From Candidatus Poribacteria bacterium (GTDB taxonomy: Bacteria; Poribacteria; WGA-4E; WGA-3G), in NCBI GenBank assembly GCA_003635315.1, contig PYJD01000005.1, positions 1 through 54,924 on the forward strand: DNA of 54,924 nucleotides, given 5' to 3'. Shown piece by piece: positions 36,628 through 46,749 of the stretch. The notes under the pieces were generated by a model that saw nothing but the letters and a program-made list of their open reading frames with translations, did not search any database and had not been told where the DNA came from. How positions within the stretch are numbered: the stretch's first letter is position 1; each line of letters opens with the position of its first letter. The position numbers and the translations under genes were made by a program.

Positions 36628-39048
36628 TTAGAATTCGATTGTCAATCCAATATAGGGTACACGGGGTAATTGCCCACTTTCACCAATCTCTTGTTCTTCA
36701 ATTTCTATTTTTTCACCTTGTACTTCAAAAGACCCCTCTTCCAGAATGAACTCAATGGTGTTTTTCCGATTATAGACATTTAGTATCTCTAAGAAACCGC
36801 CAATCTTTATACCCCAGAAATTCCACTTATGACTTATCCTAAAGTCTAATTTATGGTAGGGAGGAAATCTTGCACTTAACGCCTTATCAAGACTTGAAAA
36901 TAGTGGATTCAAGCCACGTGTAACAGGATCTTGGATGAGGACGATAGTGCTGAGTGGTGTTTCAGATGTACCACTTAAATATTGCCACTTTACACCTATA
37001 TCAAAATCAGGTCTAACAGTATAATTTGCTACAACACTGACAATGTGTGTGTTTTTAAAAAGGTAGGGTTGATAAAGAGCGTCTGGGTTTTCTCTACGTT
37101 CTGAATGGGTATAGGCATAGGATATCCAACCGAAGAATCTATCTGGAACACGGTGACGTAGGAACATCTCTATACCACCAACAAAACCTGATCCCTGATT
37201 AAGATAGTGTTCTACATCATCTTTAGTAATTATTTTCTGAGCATCTTTATAATATGTTGCAAACTTCAACTCAGTTTTATAAGAGATTTCTTGTTCTATC
37301 TCCATTATATAGTGACGAGTTACACTGGATTTTAAGTCTGGATTACCATTTTCTGACAATAGTTGAGATAGCTGAGGACTTTGTTCATATTGTCCATAAG
37401 CGAAACGTAAATTTGCACCAATCGGAAGTGTTATACTTACACTTCCACGAGGTTGAATAGAAAGTTGTTCTATTAAATCTAAATAATCAAATCTGAGACC
37501 TGCTGACATAGACAGGTTTGGGATGGGATCATATCGTGTTTGTAAATAACCTTCAGAACGTTGTAAATCGTGTCCAAATTCATAATCTCTTATTTCCTCA
37601 CTCTTAAGCTGCGGAACTCCTTCATCGTCATATCTTATTTTCTCTGGGTTCGTTCGTCTTAATTCGTTCAGTGTTTCCTGATCTGATATTTCTTCAAATG
37701 ATGGGAACATTGCATGTTCACTACTATTTGCTGGACTAAAGGCAAAGAGAAAACCAGGTTCAAGTTGGAGTTTAGGTGTTAATTTGTAAGATACATCCTC
37801 ACGAATGGTATAAACTGGAACTTCTACCTTTAATAAATACTCAAATGCATCAGTAGATCTGGAAATCACTTCCCCTTCTTCATTTTGCACAATTGTCTCT
37901 GAAAAGACCGAATCTAATTCAATATCAAGATAATTCAAGGAACGGGTTAGGGACAGATTAGAATTTAGTTTGTCATTGAATTTTGAATCCAAATGAATAC
38001 CTTGACCATTAAAACCGTTTTTAAAGAATATTGAGGATTCAAAGGAATCTTCTTGCATACTGAACTCATCTTGTGTTTCCTCTGCTTTAAAATGAAAATG
38101 GTCCGTTGCAGCAAACGCATTAAGTGTTAACTCATGATTCTCATTAAGTGGATAGTAGAATTTTAGTTGATAATCTGAAAAATATGGAAATTGCTGTTCT
38201 GATCCTGTTTGGGATTCCACAATCGGACCAACGATAAGATCAAAATAACTACGTCTTCCAGATACAGATGCGTATCCTTTTTCTCCAATTTTACTCTCTA
38301 TCAATCCTTCGGAATAGATAATATTTAGGTTGAATTTTCCATTTAACCGTTCCTGCAGTTCTTCTCGTGCATGTATGTCGATAACCGCTTGTGAATCTAA
38401 ACCAAATTCAGCACCATATCCTCCTGCATAGATGTCTATTTTCTCAATTGTTTCTGAACTGATCGTAGATATCAATCCACCCCAATGAAAGGGATATCCT
38501 AATGGGGTTCTATCAAGATAATAAAGGTTTGAACCCGGTTCGCTTCCCCGAATATACATCACACCAAAAAAATCATTCGGTATACCGATACTTGGTAGTG
38601 TTGTCAGACCTTTTAAGGCATCTGTGCCTACACCTGGAATTTTCAGTAATTCACTACCACGAATATCTTTACGGCTAATGGTTGGTGGAACACGTTCCCC
38701 GACAACCACGATAGTCTCTAATTCAAAGAAATCACCAAGATACATTTTGACTTGGGTGGTATGTCCTGCAGTCACCTCAACAGTTGTCTTTGTAGGTTTT
38801 TGAAATGAGCGATGGATAATTGTGAGTTCATAAGATCCAGGAGGAACACGTGTGAACCAGACTTTTCCCTCAAAATCACTCCTTTGTCTTTCATCTATCT
38901 CAGAGATATTAACTTCTGCACCTTCAAGCGGTTTTCCTGTATTTTGGTTATATACTGTTCCTTCGATTGTTCCAGTCTGAGCATAAATTGAGATAGAAGG
39001 AATTACCAATACTAAAATGCTAAATACTATTATTTTAGATGTTATCAT
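36628..39048 (-). CDS. TonB-dependent receptor with carboxypeptidase-regulatory-like domain, first of three
   Basis: The 806-residue protein is the longest of the three. It has a signal peptide (1-23), a regulatory-like sandwich (about 24-110; GTIEGTVYNQNTGKPLEGA), and a plug with MYIRGSEPGSNLYYLDRTPLGYPFH and YAGGYGAEFGLDSQAVIDI. The barrel has longer acidic extracellular loops than its paralogs (around 320-345 and 440-480) and ends YIGLTIEF. It is the first gene of the run. The promoter should lie in 39049-39200 but was not recognised. Confidence 0.93.
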   Translation of the reverse strand: MITSKIIVFSILVLVIPSISIYAQTGTIEGTVYNQNTGKPLEGAEVNISEIDERQRSDFEGKVWFTRVPPGSYELTIIHRSFQKPTKTTVEVTAGHTTQVKMYLGDFFELETIVVVGERVPPTISRKDIRGSELLKIPGVGTDALKGLTTLPSIGIPNDFFGVMYIRGSEPGSNLYYLDRTPLGYPFHWGGLISTISSETIEKIDIYAGGYGAEFGLDSQAVIDIHAREELQERLNGKFNLNIIYSEGLIESKIGEKGYASVSGRRSYFDLIVGPIVESQTGSEQQFPYFSDYQLKFYYPLNENHELTLNAFAATDHFHFKAEETQDEFSMQEDSFESSIFFKNGFNGQGIHLDSKFNDKLNSNLSLTRSLNYLDIELDSVFSETIVQNEEGEVISRSTDAFEYLLKVEVPVYTIREDVSYKLTPKLQLEPGFLFAFSPANSSEHAMFPSFEEISDQETLNELRRTNPEKIRYDDEGVPQLKSEEIRDYEFGHDLQRSEGYLQTRYDPIPNLSMSAGLRFDYLDLIEQLSIQPRGSVSITLPIGANLRFAYGQYEQSPQLSQLLSENGNPDLKSSVTRHYIMEIEQEISYKTELKFATYYKDAQKIITKDDVEHYLNQGSGFVGGIEMFLRHRVPDRFFGWISYAYTHSERRENPDALYQPYLFKNTHIVSVVANYTVRPDFDIGVKWQYLSGTSETPLSTIVLIQDPVTRGLNPLFSSLDKALSARFPPYHKLDFRISHKWNFWGIKIGGFLEILNVYNRKNTIEFILEEGSFEVQGEKIEIEEQEIGESGQLPRVPYIGLTIEF

Positions 39049-39951
39049 ATTAATTTACTTGTCCTAATGTTTTGACAGTCTAATGTATGTTATTTTTCTA
39101 TATAAAACGTAGATTTCTTAATTATGTTGACCTATTGTAAAATACACTTTATATGTTGAAGAGGAACTGACGTTGCATTTCAGGTTTATGTGAAATGTCA
39201 TCATGTTAATCCTAATATGTGGACAAACTAATAAGGTGCAAAAACAGATCTTTAATCCTAAATACCCCGCTAAAAAATCGTGAAAATGTTGATTTTTTCA
39301 ATTCCAAGAAAAAGTGAAAAAAGTTACACTTTTTGACACATTGTGTGTCATTGAAATTGGTGTAAATTACCCCTCTAACCTCTGTCATAGACTGACTTTA
39401 CTCCACTTTGAATTTGATTTATAAGAATTTGCAAAAAGTGTAATTTTGTGTTTTTATTGTCCATGCAGAATTTGACAATTTCAACCTGCATATTATAGCT
39501 GATTTTTTGACATAAAAGACTTTTTTGTATTTAGGATCGTTTTTATAGTTATTCATCATTTATTCTCTCCTTATTTATTTGTCAAAAAAAGTTATGATTT
39601 TGAAGTAGGATCTCCTGTTATCATTTAAATTTCTAAAAACAATTTTGTGTTTTGTAGTATGTATGTTGAACTAATTTGCCACCAAAAAGATTTTATAAAT
39701 GGGAACATAATCTTTAATGAAATATGCTATTATTCTGTCACGTAGTCTTCCAGTTTGCGTCAGAAAGATGTTCAAACTGGATGTTTGGGTTAAAAAGTAG
39801 CTTTTGGTATTGTTAGTTGTTAGCTATAGATATTTTCTTCATTTTATTTTCAATCATCTCATAATGAAGTTATAATTTTCAGAAATGGTATTAGATTTAA
39901 CCTGCATAAATCATAACGTTATGTTAAAATGTATGAAATTGGATATCAATT
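39049..39951. other. 900-bp spacer between receptor run and DUF547 gene
   Basis: No gene. Most of it is the second copy of the long interspersed element (39208-39853). CAGAAATGGTATTA, a 14-bp motif in inverted sense, lies at 39880-39893, just beyond that copy. Confidence 0.6.
39208..39853. repeat. Long interspersed non-coding element, copy B
   Basis: Same orientation as copy A at 11694-12145. The 92-base core at 39318-39409 is identical to 11806-11897, and the flanks are 70-90% alike by eye. Between 39577 and 39792 about 216 bases have no counterpart in copy A (which has about 35 different bases there), after which the shared tail resumes. That pattern suggests either an insertion here or a deletion in copy A. 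Confidence 0.7.
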
Positions 39952-40746
39952 ATGAAAAACAGTATTCTGACAACCTCCCTTATTTTACTGTCAATTCTCA
40001 GTGTAATTGTTCAATATAATTATCGTATAGAATTGGATGCGCGATTAATAGATGCTGAGTCAGATAGCTCCATTTCACACGACCTATTTAATAAGGTCTT
40101 ACAAAAGCATGTAGATGAAGGACGTGTGGATTATGGTAAATTGAAAGAAAAACCTGATACCTTTGAAACTTATTTAGATCAATTGGCAACTGCAAATCCA
40201 AAAATGATGAATTACAACGAACAATTAACCTTCTGGATAAATGCATATAATGCCCTTATAATTAAAGGTGTTATTGACCATTACCCTACAAAAAGTGTAC
40301 GGAAGGTTAAGTTGTTCAGAGGTTTTTTCTCTCGACTAAAGTTCCAAGTAGCAGAGAAGAATTACACACTCAATCAAATAGAACACGATATCCTACGTGC
40401 TGAATTTGTTGATCCCAGGATACATTTTGCCTTGGTATGTGCCTCAATAAGTTGTCCACCTATAGAAGATAAGGTTTTCCTCCCTGAAACAATTGAAGAA
40501 CAATTGGATGAAGTTACACAGAAATTTATTAATAATCTAGAAAAGGTCAAAATTGACAGAAAAATACGTACAGTCTATATTTCAAAGATATTCAAATGGT
40601 ATAAGGAAGATTTTACAGAAGGTTACGATGGTGTCCCAGATTTTCTTGCGGATTACCTGCCTCCAGATGATGCAGATTTTGTGTTAGAGGATGATATAAA
40701 ATTCCATTATTTAGACTATGATTGGTCATTAAATGATATTAAATGA
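39952..40746 (+). CDS. DUF547 domain protein, exported
   Basis: A 264-residue protein with an N-terminal hydrophobic segment (about 4-22) that is a signal or anchor. The DUF547 domain covers about 45-215: VDYGKLKEKPDTFETYL, the diagnostic EQLTFWINAYNALIIKGVI, and RIHFALVCASISCPPI with its two Cys. Bacterial members are usually secreted and of unknown function; the Cys/His pattern hints at an enzyme fold. It lies 44 bases ahead of the oxidoreductase gene on the same strand. Confidence 0.88.
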   Translation: MKNSILTTSLILLSILSVIVQYNYRIELDARLIDAESDSSISHDLFNKVLQKHVDEGRVDYGKLKEKPDTFETYLDQLATANPKMMNYNEQLTFWINAYNALIIKGVIDHYPTKSVRKVKLFRGFFSRLKFQVAEKNYTLNQIEHDILRAEFVDPRIHFALVCASISCPPIEDKVFLPETIEEQLDEVTQKFINNLEKVKIDRKIRTVYISKIFKWYKEDFTEGYDGVPDFLADYLPPDDADFVLEDDIKFHYLDYDWSLNDIK

Positions 40747-40790
40747 AAGGGAATATTGACTGTGCTAAATAAGGTCAATGTTAAAATAAT

Positions 40791-41828
40791 ATGATAAATA
40801 CCGCTGTTATCGGTTATGGTTATGCTGGACGCGCTTTCCACTCCTATCTTGTGAGTTTAGCAGAGGGATTAAATCTATATGCAATTGCAACTCGGAATGA
40901 AGAACGACGTGAAGCTGCAAGAGAAGCATATCCAAACGCAAAAAGTTATGTGACAATAGATGAAGTTATCGCAGATGATGCGATTCGTCTTGTCGTTTTA
41001 GCAACGCCACATGATACCCATGCAGAATTAGCGATTAAAGCAATGGACGCTGGTAAGCATGTTGTAACAGATAAAATCATGGCTATGAACACTGCAGAAG
41101 CAGATGCTATGATTGATGCAAGTAAACGAAATGATGTTCTCCTAAGTGTCTTTCATAATCGACGATGGGATTGGGATTATCTCACAGTTAAGAAAGTGAT
41201 TGCAGATGGTCTACTCGGTACACCTTACCTTTTTCAAGTCGCTATCATGCGGTATGGTGCACCCGGTGGATGGCGTGGAGTTAAGAGTCAAAGTGGAGGA
41301 ATTCTATATGATTGGCCCGCACATTTCGTGGACCAAGCAATACAATTTGGGAATTCACCAGTTGAATCTGTATTCTGTGATATTTTTTATAGTGATAAAT
41401 GGGATACTGATATAGGGAACTATGGAAACCTGTACATTAATTTTCAGAACGATATCAGATACCAAATTGAGATCGGTAATCTCTCAAAAGCTGATAAGCC
41501 TCGTTGGTATGTAGTTGGTGATGAAGGTGGGTTAATCAAATATGGATTAGATCCACAAGAAGGTCCAATGCGAGATGGAGATATAGATGCTGCTGAAGAA
41601 GATCCAGAAAATTATGCAAAAGTATGGACAGAAGCAGGAGGAGAAAACAGAGAACTCGTAATTGAAAGTGTACGCGGTTCATGGAAATCGTATTACCAGA
41701 ACATTGCGGATGTCTTGAACAATGATGCTGAATTGGTAGTCAAACCTGAAGAAATACGCAAAGTTATGCAGGTCTACGATGCAGCTATGGAATCTGCGGA
41801 AACTGGCAAGACAGTAAAAATCAATTAA
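40791..41828 (+). CDS. Gfo/Idh/MocA-family oxidoreductase
   Basis: A 345-residue NAD(P)-dependent sugar or inositol dehydrogenase-type enzyme. The Rossmann domain begins INTAVIGYGYAGRAF (GxGxxG), and LATPHDTHAELAIKAMDAGKHVVTDK aligns with the family motif. The usual EKP triad reads DKI, keeping the lysine. The C-terminal alpha/beta domain (about 125-345) contains GWRGVKSQSGGILYDWPAHFVDQ, with the conserved Gly-Gly...Asp...His pattern. The substrate is unknown. The ribosome-binding site is weak. Confidence 0.92.
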   Translation: MINTAVIGYGYAGRAFHSYLVSLAEGLNLYAIATRNEERREAAREAYPNAKSYVTIDEVIADDAIRLVVLATPHDTHAELAIKAMDAGKHVVTDKIMAMNTAEADAMIDASKRNDVLLSVFHNRRWDWDYLTVKKVIADGLLGTPYLFQVAIMRYGAPGGWRGVKSQSGGILYDWPAHFVDQAIQFGNSPVESVFCDIFYSDKWDTDIGNYGNLYINFQNDIRYQIEIGNLSKADKPRWYVVGDEGGLIKYGLDPQEGPMRDGDIDAAEEDPENYAKVWTEAGGENRELVIESVRGSWKSYYQNIADVLNNDAELVVKPEEIRKVMQVYDAAMESAETGKTVKIN

Positions 41829-41890
41829 CAATCTTCCAACTATATTGTAATATATGTTGTTCAGAATGTGGACATAATGTCCAATTTCTG

Positions 41891-41921
41891 TTGAAATATA
41901 CTCCATTATTCAAGGTATAAT
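41891..41921 (+). promoter_or_regulatory. Possible promoter of the cyclase-fold gene
   Basis: TTGAAA at 41891-41896 and TATAAT at 41916-41921, with a 19-base gap that is longer than ideal. It lies 66 bases before the ATG at 41988. Confidence 0.3.
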
Positions 41922-41987
41922 GGATCATTATAATGGCATAATAATTGCTATTAACTTACAAAACAACTCTGTATACAGGAGTGCAAA

Positions 41988-43100
41988 ATGAAAACTAAGA
42001 ACTTGATTGCTCTTTTAATAATTCCATTCTTAATGATTGCAACCACTTATTCCTATTCCCATCCTCATCCAGAAGATGATACAGCAAAATATGATAAATT
42101 GAATCAACGCGTAATTGCCAGTATTGATAAAGGATTAGAATGGTTGAAAGGTCAACAAGGTGAGGATGGATTATTTGCTGACCATCCTGGAATAACTGCT
42201 CTTGCTATAACAGCATTCCTTCGACACCCACAACAGAAGTATTCTGAGGAAAATCACCCTTTTATTTCAAAAGCTATACAACGCCTAATCTCAATGCAGC
42301 AAGAAAATGGCGCAATTTATGATATTTCCAAGCAACCGGCATTACCCAATTATAATACATCTATTTCAATTATGGCTCTGTCTTCAACTGGAAATAAGAA
42401 GTATAATAGTGTTATAAACAAAGCACAAAAATTCGTAAAAAGTTTACAGATTCAAGATGAAGAAAGTGTCTATTATGGCGGTATCGGTTATGGAAGTCGT
42501 GAATCTGTACATGATCTATCTAACCTAAATCTTGCAATCCAAGCATTAAAAGAGAGTGGTGATGATGATCAGGAAGTTTGGAACAGAGCGGTGAAATTTC
42601 TCGAACGGACACAGAATCGAAGTGAAAGTAATGATCAGAAATGGGCAGGAAATGATGGTGGTTTTATATATTCTCCTGACGGAGAAAGTAAAGCCGGAGT
42701 TGATCAAGCTGGAAGTCCACGTTCGTATGCCAGTATGACCTATGCTGGACTCTTAAGTTTCATATATGCCAATGTTGATAAGAATGACGATCGCGTGAAA
42801 TCTGCTGTCCAATGGATTGCTAAGCACTTCACTGTTGAAGAAAATTACGGAATGGGGGCACAAGGACTCTACTATAATTATCACACCATGGCTAAGGCTT
42901 TACGACTTTATGGGAAAGCTACCATTATAGACACTAAAGGTGTAGAACACGATTGGTATGAAGAACTTGCGGAGAAATTAATTGAAGTTCAAAAACCCAA
43001 CGGTTCATGGGCTAACGAAGAGAGTCGTTGGATGGAGGCATTGCCTGTCTTAGCTACAAGTTATGCAATTCTTTCTCTTGATACAGCCTATCCAAAATAG
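41988..43100 (+). CDS. Secreted protein with prenyltransferase/squalene-cyclase-type repeats
   Basis: A 370-residue protein with a signal peptide (about 1-25). It then has repeated alpha-helical units of the terpene-cyclase toroid: IDKGLEWLKGQQGEDGLFADH, AIQRLISMQQENGAIYD, FVKSLQIQDEESVYYGGIGYG, and KLIEVQKPNGSWAN. The DxDDTA motif of squalene-hopene cyclase is missing and the protein is about half the size of a true cyclase, so cyclase activity is unlikely. Export also argues for a different role. A strong terminator follows at 43121. Confidence 0.85.
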   Translation: MKTKNLIALLIIPFLMIATTYSYSHPHPEDDTAKYDKLNQRVIASIDKGLEWLKGQQGEDGLFADHPGITALAITAFLRHPQQKYSEENHPFISKAIQRLISMQQENGAIYDISKQPALPNYNTSISIMALSSTGNKKYNSVINKAQKFVKSLQIQDEESVYYGGIGYGSRESVHDLSNLNLAIQALKESGDDDQEVWNRAVKFLERTQNRSESNDQKWAGNDGGFIYSPDGESKAGVDQAGSPRSYASMTYAGLLSFIYANVDKNDDRVKSAVQWIAKHFTVEENYGMGAQGLYYNYHTMAKALRLYGKATIIDTKGVEHDWYEELAEKLIEVQKPNGSWANEESRWMEALPVLATSYAILSLDTAYPK

Positions 43101-43120
43101 TATATACTAACCTTCCTATC

Positions 43121-43146
43121 AAGGCGGAGATCATTCCGCCTTTTTT
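43121..43146 (+). terminator. Rho-independent terminator
   Basis: AAGGCGGA (43121-43128), loop GATCAT, TCCGCCTT (43135-43142), then a T run to 43146. It is 20 bases after the stop of the cyclase-fold gene. Confidence 0.9.
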
Positions 43147-44040
43147 ATTTATAGTGAACATTGAAAATAATAACACAAAATCCCTGTAGGAGCGATTTCC
43201 AAATCGCGATTTAACTCAGTGGTAGTCGGGAATCGGAGTTCCCTCCTACATCTTCATAGGCGTCAATATAGCATCCTTCCCCACCCCGGTAGCTTCGGTT
43301 TGAAACCACTCCATAGGCGTCAATTTAAGGATTTTCCAATACAATTGTGTGATTTTTACCTATCTTGTAGGTTGGGTTGAGGCACGAAACCCATAGGTGT
43401 CAACTTAATGAAGACAACCCTTGTGATCCCAGACCCGGTAGGTATTGAGTCCCATAGGACGGAATGTTTATAGCAAAAGTGTATACCCCATATTGAGTCC
43501 CATAGGGACGGAATGTTTATACTTAGGTTACGGTTTACACATTCCGTTCCTACGGAACTCAAAATTTTGTATCGACATTTTTTCTATAAACATACCGTCC
43601 ATACAGGACTAAAGAGCATTTCTCAAATTTCAGAAATTCCTTAAATTGACACCTATGGGTTGAGGAACGAAACCCAACATGAAACGCTTTTACATGCAAC
43701 AAATGTTGTGCTTCACCTACGATTCAACACTACCTACGAGCACATGTAATCACTAAATTGACGCTTATGGGGTTGAGGTATTAAACCCGCCGAATTCCAT
43801 ACGCGGATTCGGCGTTGATTTGGACGAATTCCATACGCGGATTCGGCGTTGATTTGGACGAATTCCATACGCGGATTCGGCGTTGATTTGGACGAATTCC
43901 ATACGCGGATTCGGCGTTGATTTGAACATGAGACCCGTTTACATAATGGAAGTGTTGGGTTTCACATTTGGTTCAACCCAACCTACAGTGTCAAGCTAAC
44001 CCATTTACAAAACATGGTAAGTTCGGTGTTGATTTGGTGG
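43147..44040. repeat. Repeat island with several short-repeat families
   Basis: Dense non-coding repeats. GCGATTT-CC-AAATCGC is a perfect hairpin near 43190-43205. Units reading TATTGAGTCCCATAGG lie at 43443 and 43491, with inverted partners at 43540-43562 and about 43583-43611. Phrases like ATAGGCGTCAATTTA recur, GGTTGAGGAACGAAACCCAA appears near 43664, and the four-copy 34-bp array lies at 43791. No coding frame is convincing. Confidence 0.75.
43791..43926. repeat. 34-bp tandem repeat, four copies
   Basis: Copies start at 43791, 43825, 43859 and 43893. Each begins CGAATTCCATACGCGGATTC and ends in GTTGATTTGGA, the last slightly altered. The four are otherwise identical. The unit contains an imperfect inverted repeat (CGAATTCC against GGATTCGG). 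It is the reverse complement of the pair at 20097-20164. Confidence 0.92.
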
Positions 44041-45211
44041 TTCAGACAACCTTATTCGAAATCCACGATTCAGATAAAAAATTAATGAAGAAAAATCTAT
44101 ACACGTACATCTAAAGTAACATAAGTGAAAATAAGGTTGTAATCTATTTGCAAATATGTTAAAATATGTTTTCATATAATAGAATATATAAGATATGATG
44201 GTTTATTATGTTATGATAAATTATGAAATTAAAACTCAACAAGTAAATTTTGGACAATTCTATATAATCCTATTATTCTACTGGGCTTGTAGCAGATTGA
44301 CCCAAGAAAACAGTTTTCAAGTTTTTCAAATTTCTAAAAAATCACCTGCTTTTAGTGATTCGCTATAAACACAGTGCCAGACTTACTGCAGGACACTTCA
44401 AAATCGGAGATTTAAAAAATCGACTAAAAAAACTTGAAAAACTAAAAATCAAGGATAATACTATTTTTAAATGAAAATGTATATAAGTCTGAAATAAATA
44501 CAAAAACAGTTATGAACATTGCCGCACAGGGGTTACAGAAATGAAACATATTTATGAAAAAAGATCCGATATCGAAACTATCTCAATTGAATCCAGCACA
44601 TTCTGGATCAGAAAATATATAGATATATCTCAAAAAGAGATCGTGAGATATACAGTAAAACCTTGTTCAGAAATTCCATTATCTGAAAACCAACAATCGC
44701 CAATTAATAATCATAAACTAACAGCTCAAAATTATCAATAAAAAATTAACATATGTGATAATTTGACACAAAAACAGAAATCAGAAAAATAACACAAAAA
44801 TGAGAAAATTCATAATTGTACTTTCTTTTAAATTAATGAAAATAAACCCAGTCCAGTACTGGTCTTAAAGCTATAATTTTACCGAAAATTAATCCTACAG
44901 AATGTAGGAAAAAGTGTAACATTTTCCCGTTTTTCGACAAATTCTAAACTTATGAATCGAAACTTCTGAATGGAGATTGACACCATAAATAAATTAACGT
45001 TATAGTAATTAACAATATATCTCTCAAATGTGTATCAATGATAATTTTTGAATTCCATATACTTTCTACAAAAATCAAAGAATTATGTGTAAACAATTTC
45101 ACGATAACACGTCTAAATGCGTTAATATGAATGACCAATATTTTAAGATGATTATACAGGTCTGTCGTGAGATGATTTACCTATACGCAAATATTCTCAT
45201 TGGAGATTTCA
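44041..45211. other. AT-rich non-coding stretch before the permease cluster
   Basis: Very AT-rich. A 66-codon frame at 44541-44741 has a weak ribosome-binding site and no recognisable similarity, so it is not called. Around 44908-44941, AAAAAGTGTAAC followed by GTTTTTCGAC resembles, in reverse orientation, the start of the long element's core region, and may be a third, eroded copy. The promoter of the permease genes is not identified. Confidence 0.45.
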
Positions 45212-46513
45212 ATGCGATTTCTTGAATGTCTGTCAGTTGGAATTGTAGCTATAAAGTCTAATAAAATGCGATCACTATTAACGATGCTGGGTATCATAAT
45301 AGGGGTTGCGTCTGTATTAGCAATGATCTCAATCGGTGATGGGGCAAAAGAAATTGTATTACGGGATGCTCAAAAACTCGGTGGTGCGAACCAATTTACA
45401 ATTTATCGGACTTGGTACAAACAAGTTGGTACACGTTGGGTAAGAATCCGGAGCAGTGAGTATATGCAATATGAAGATGTAATTGCAATTGAAGCTGAAT
45501 GTCCATCTGTTAGTATTGTTACACCCAGGATTCCTGAATGGAGAGGGGCATTAATTGAGGCAGCTGGTGGAACACAAACTCGAGCTGGGTATAATGGTGT
45601 GGATGCTTCATATAAAATTGCTATGGAATGGGATGTACAAGAAGGTCGGTTCATATCTGATGAAGATGTTGAGAATTCTGCAAGTATATGTGTTCTTGGA
45701 GATGAGGTTGCAAAATCACTGTTTGGTGATAAGTCCCCTATCGGAGAGGAAATTAAAATAGCCAGAGGTGAAGGAAGGTATGATCGCTGGGGTAGACGTG
45801 ATAGTAAACGTTATACAGAACGGTTTACGGTTGTTGGCACTCTCGTACCAAGGGGGAGAAGTCTACGTTTTGGGTGGAGTTTTGATAATCTTGTTTTTCT
45901 ACCAATTTCTACTACCCAAGAACGTTTTACAGGTAATGATAGAATTCAAGACATTGTTGTACATGCCAAATCTCCAGATGTCGTATCTAAAGCAATAGAG
46001 GAAGTTAAAGCTGTCATACGGAAACGTCATAGAAACCAAGATGATTTTGTCAGGATATGGGATATGCGTGAGGGTATGGCGCAATTAGAGAAGATTAGCA
46101 AAGTTATTAAGATTGCTTTAGGTAGTATTGCCGGCTTCTCATTACTTGTTGGTGGAATCGGCATTATGAATATGATGTTGGTGGCTGTCACTGAAAGAAC
46201 TCGTGAAATTGGACTTCGAAAGGCACTTGGTGCAACACGATATGACATTATGATCCAATTCCTTATTGAGGCTGTTATAATGTGTGGATTAGGGGGATTG
46301 ATCGGTATTGTCTTGGGTATTTTTGCGGGTCAAGGTATGGCGCTTCTTGCTGTAAATATCGCAAAAGTCGTTCCTGAATGGCCCTCTGTTGTTTCTACAC
46401 AATGGGTAATCATATCCATCTCATTCTCTGCATTGATTGGAATTACATTCGGTTTATACCCCGCTATCAAGGCATCATCCCTATCACCTATAGAAGCTCT
46501 AAGAACTGATTAA
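45212..46513 (+). CDS. MacB/FtsX-type ABC transporter permease, copy 1
   Basis: The 433-residue membrane subunit has one N-terminal transmembrane helix (LTMLGIIIGVASVLAMISIGDG, about 22-43), a MacB periplasmic core domain (about 45-270), and three C-terminal helices of the FtsX domain with VAVTERTREIGLRKALGATRYD. Such permeases work with an ATPase and an HlyD-type adaptor to extrude peptides, lipids or antibiotics through mechanotransmission. No ATP-binding domain is fused. The frame is open to a TTG at 45200, but GGAG (45202-45205) lies 6 bases before the ATG at 45212. It is closely paralogous to the next gene. Confidence 0.92.
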   Translation: MRFLECLSVGIVAIKSNKMRSLLTMLGIIIGVASVLAMISIGDGAKEIVLRDAQKLGGANQFTIYRTWYKQVGTRWVRIRSSEYMQYEDVIAIEAECPSVSIVTPRIPEWRGALIEAAGGTQTRAGYNGVDASYKIAMEWDVQEGRFISDEDVENSASICVLGDEVAKSLFGDKSPIGEEIKIARGEGRYDRWGRRDSKRYTERFTVVGTLVPRGRSLRFGWSFDNLVFLPISTTQERFTGNDRIQDIVVHAKSPDVVSKAIEEVKAVIRKRHRNQDDFVRIWDMREGMAQLEKISKVIKIALGSIAGFSLLVGGIGIMNMMLVAVTERTREIGLRKALGATRYDIMIQFLIEAVIMCGLGGLIGIVLGIFAGQGMALLAVNIAKVVPEWPSVVSTQWVIISISFSALIGITFGLYPAIKASSLSPIEALRTD

Positions 46514-46749
46514 TATTTCAGATTTATATTTTACTACTGTACGGTTTGCATTCGAATTCATAATATAAAAACTATAAACCGTTCTATAATAAAATCGTCA
46601 TAATATAGAATATAACAAAAACCCAATTCTATCAGTTTCTTCCATTTTCTAAACAATAAAATACGTAATTTTCTGAACTTTCCAACTTATTGTTTGTCTA
46701 AATAGCCAACCGTTAATATATATATACAATTTCTTAATAGGTATGGACT

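Noticed and set aside
41679..41906. 75-codon minus-strand frame at the end of the oxidoreductase gene
   Set aside because: It overlaps a supported gene on the other strand and has no ribosome-binding site or conserved feature.
43791..43926. Regularly spaced repeats that could suggest a CRISPR array
   Set aside because: The copies are contiguous with no unique spacers, and no cas gene is present.
44541..44741. 66-codon frame in the AT-rich spacer
   Set aside because: Only a weak GGGG upstream and no recognisable domain; it cannot be separated from chance.
43101..45211. Possible tRNA or other stable RNA gene in the repeat island
   Set aside because: Phrases like GGTTCAACCCAAC superficially resemble a T-arm, but no cloverleaf could be assembled around them.
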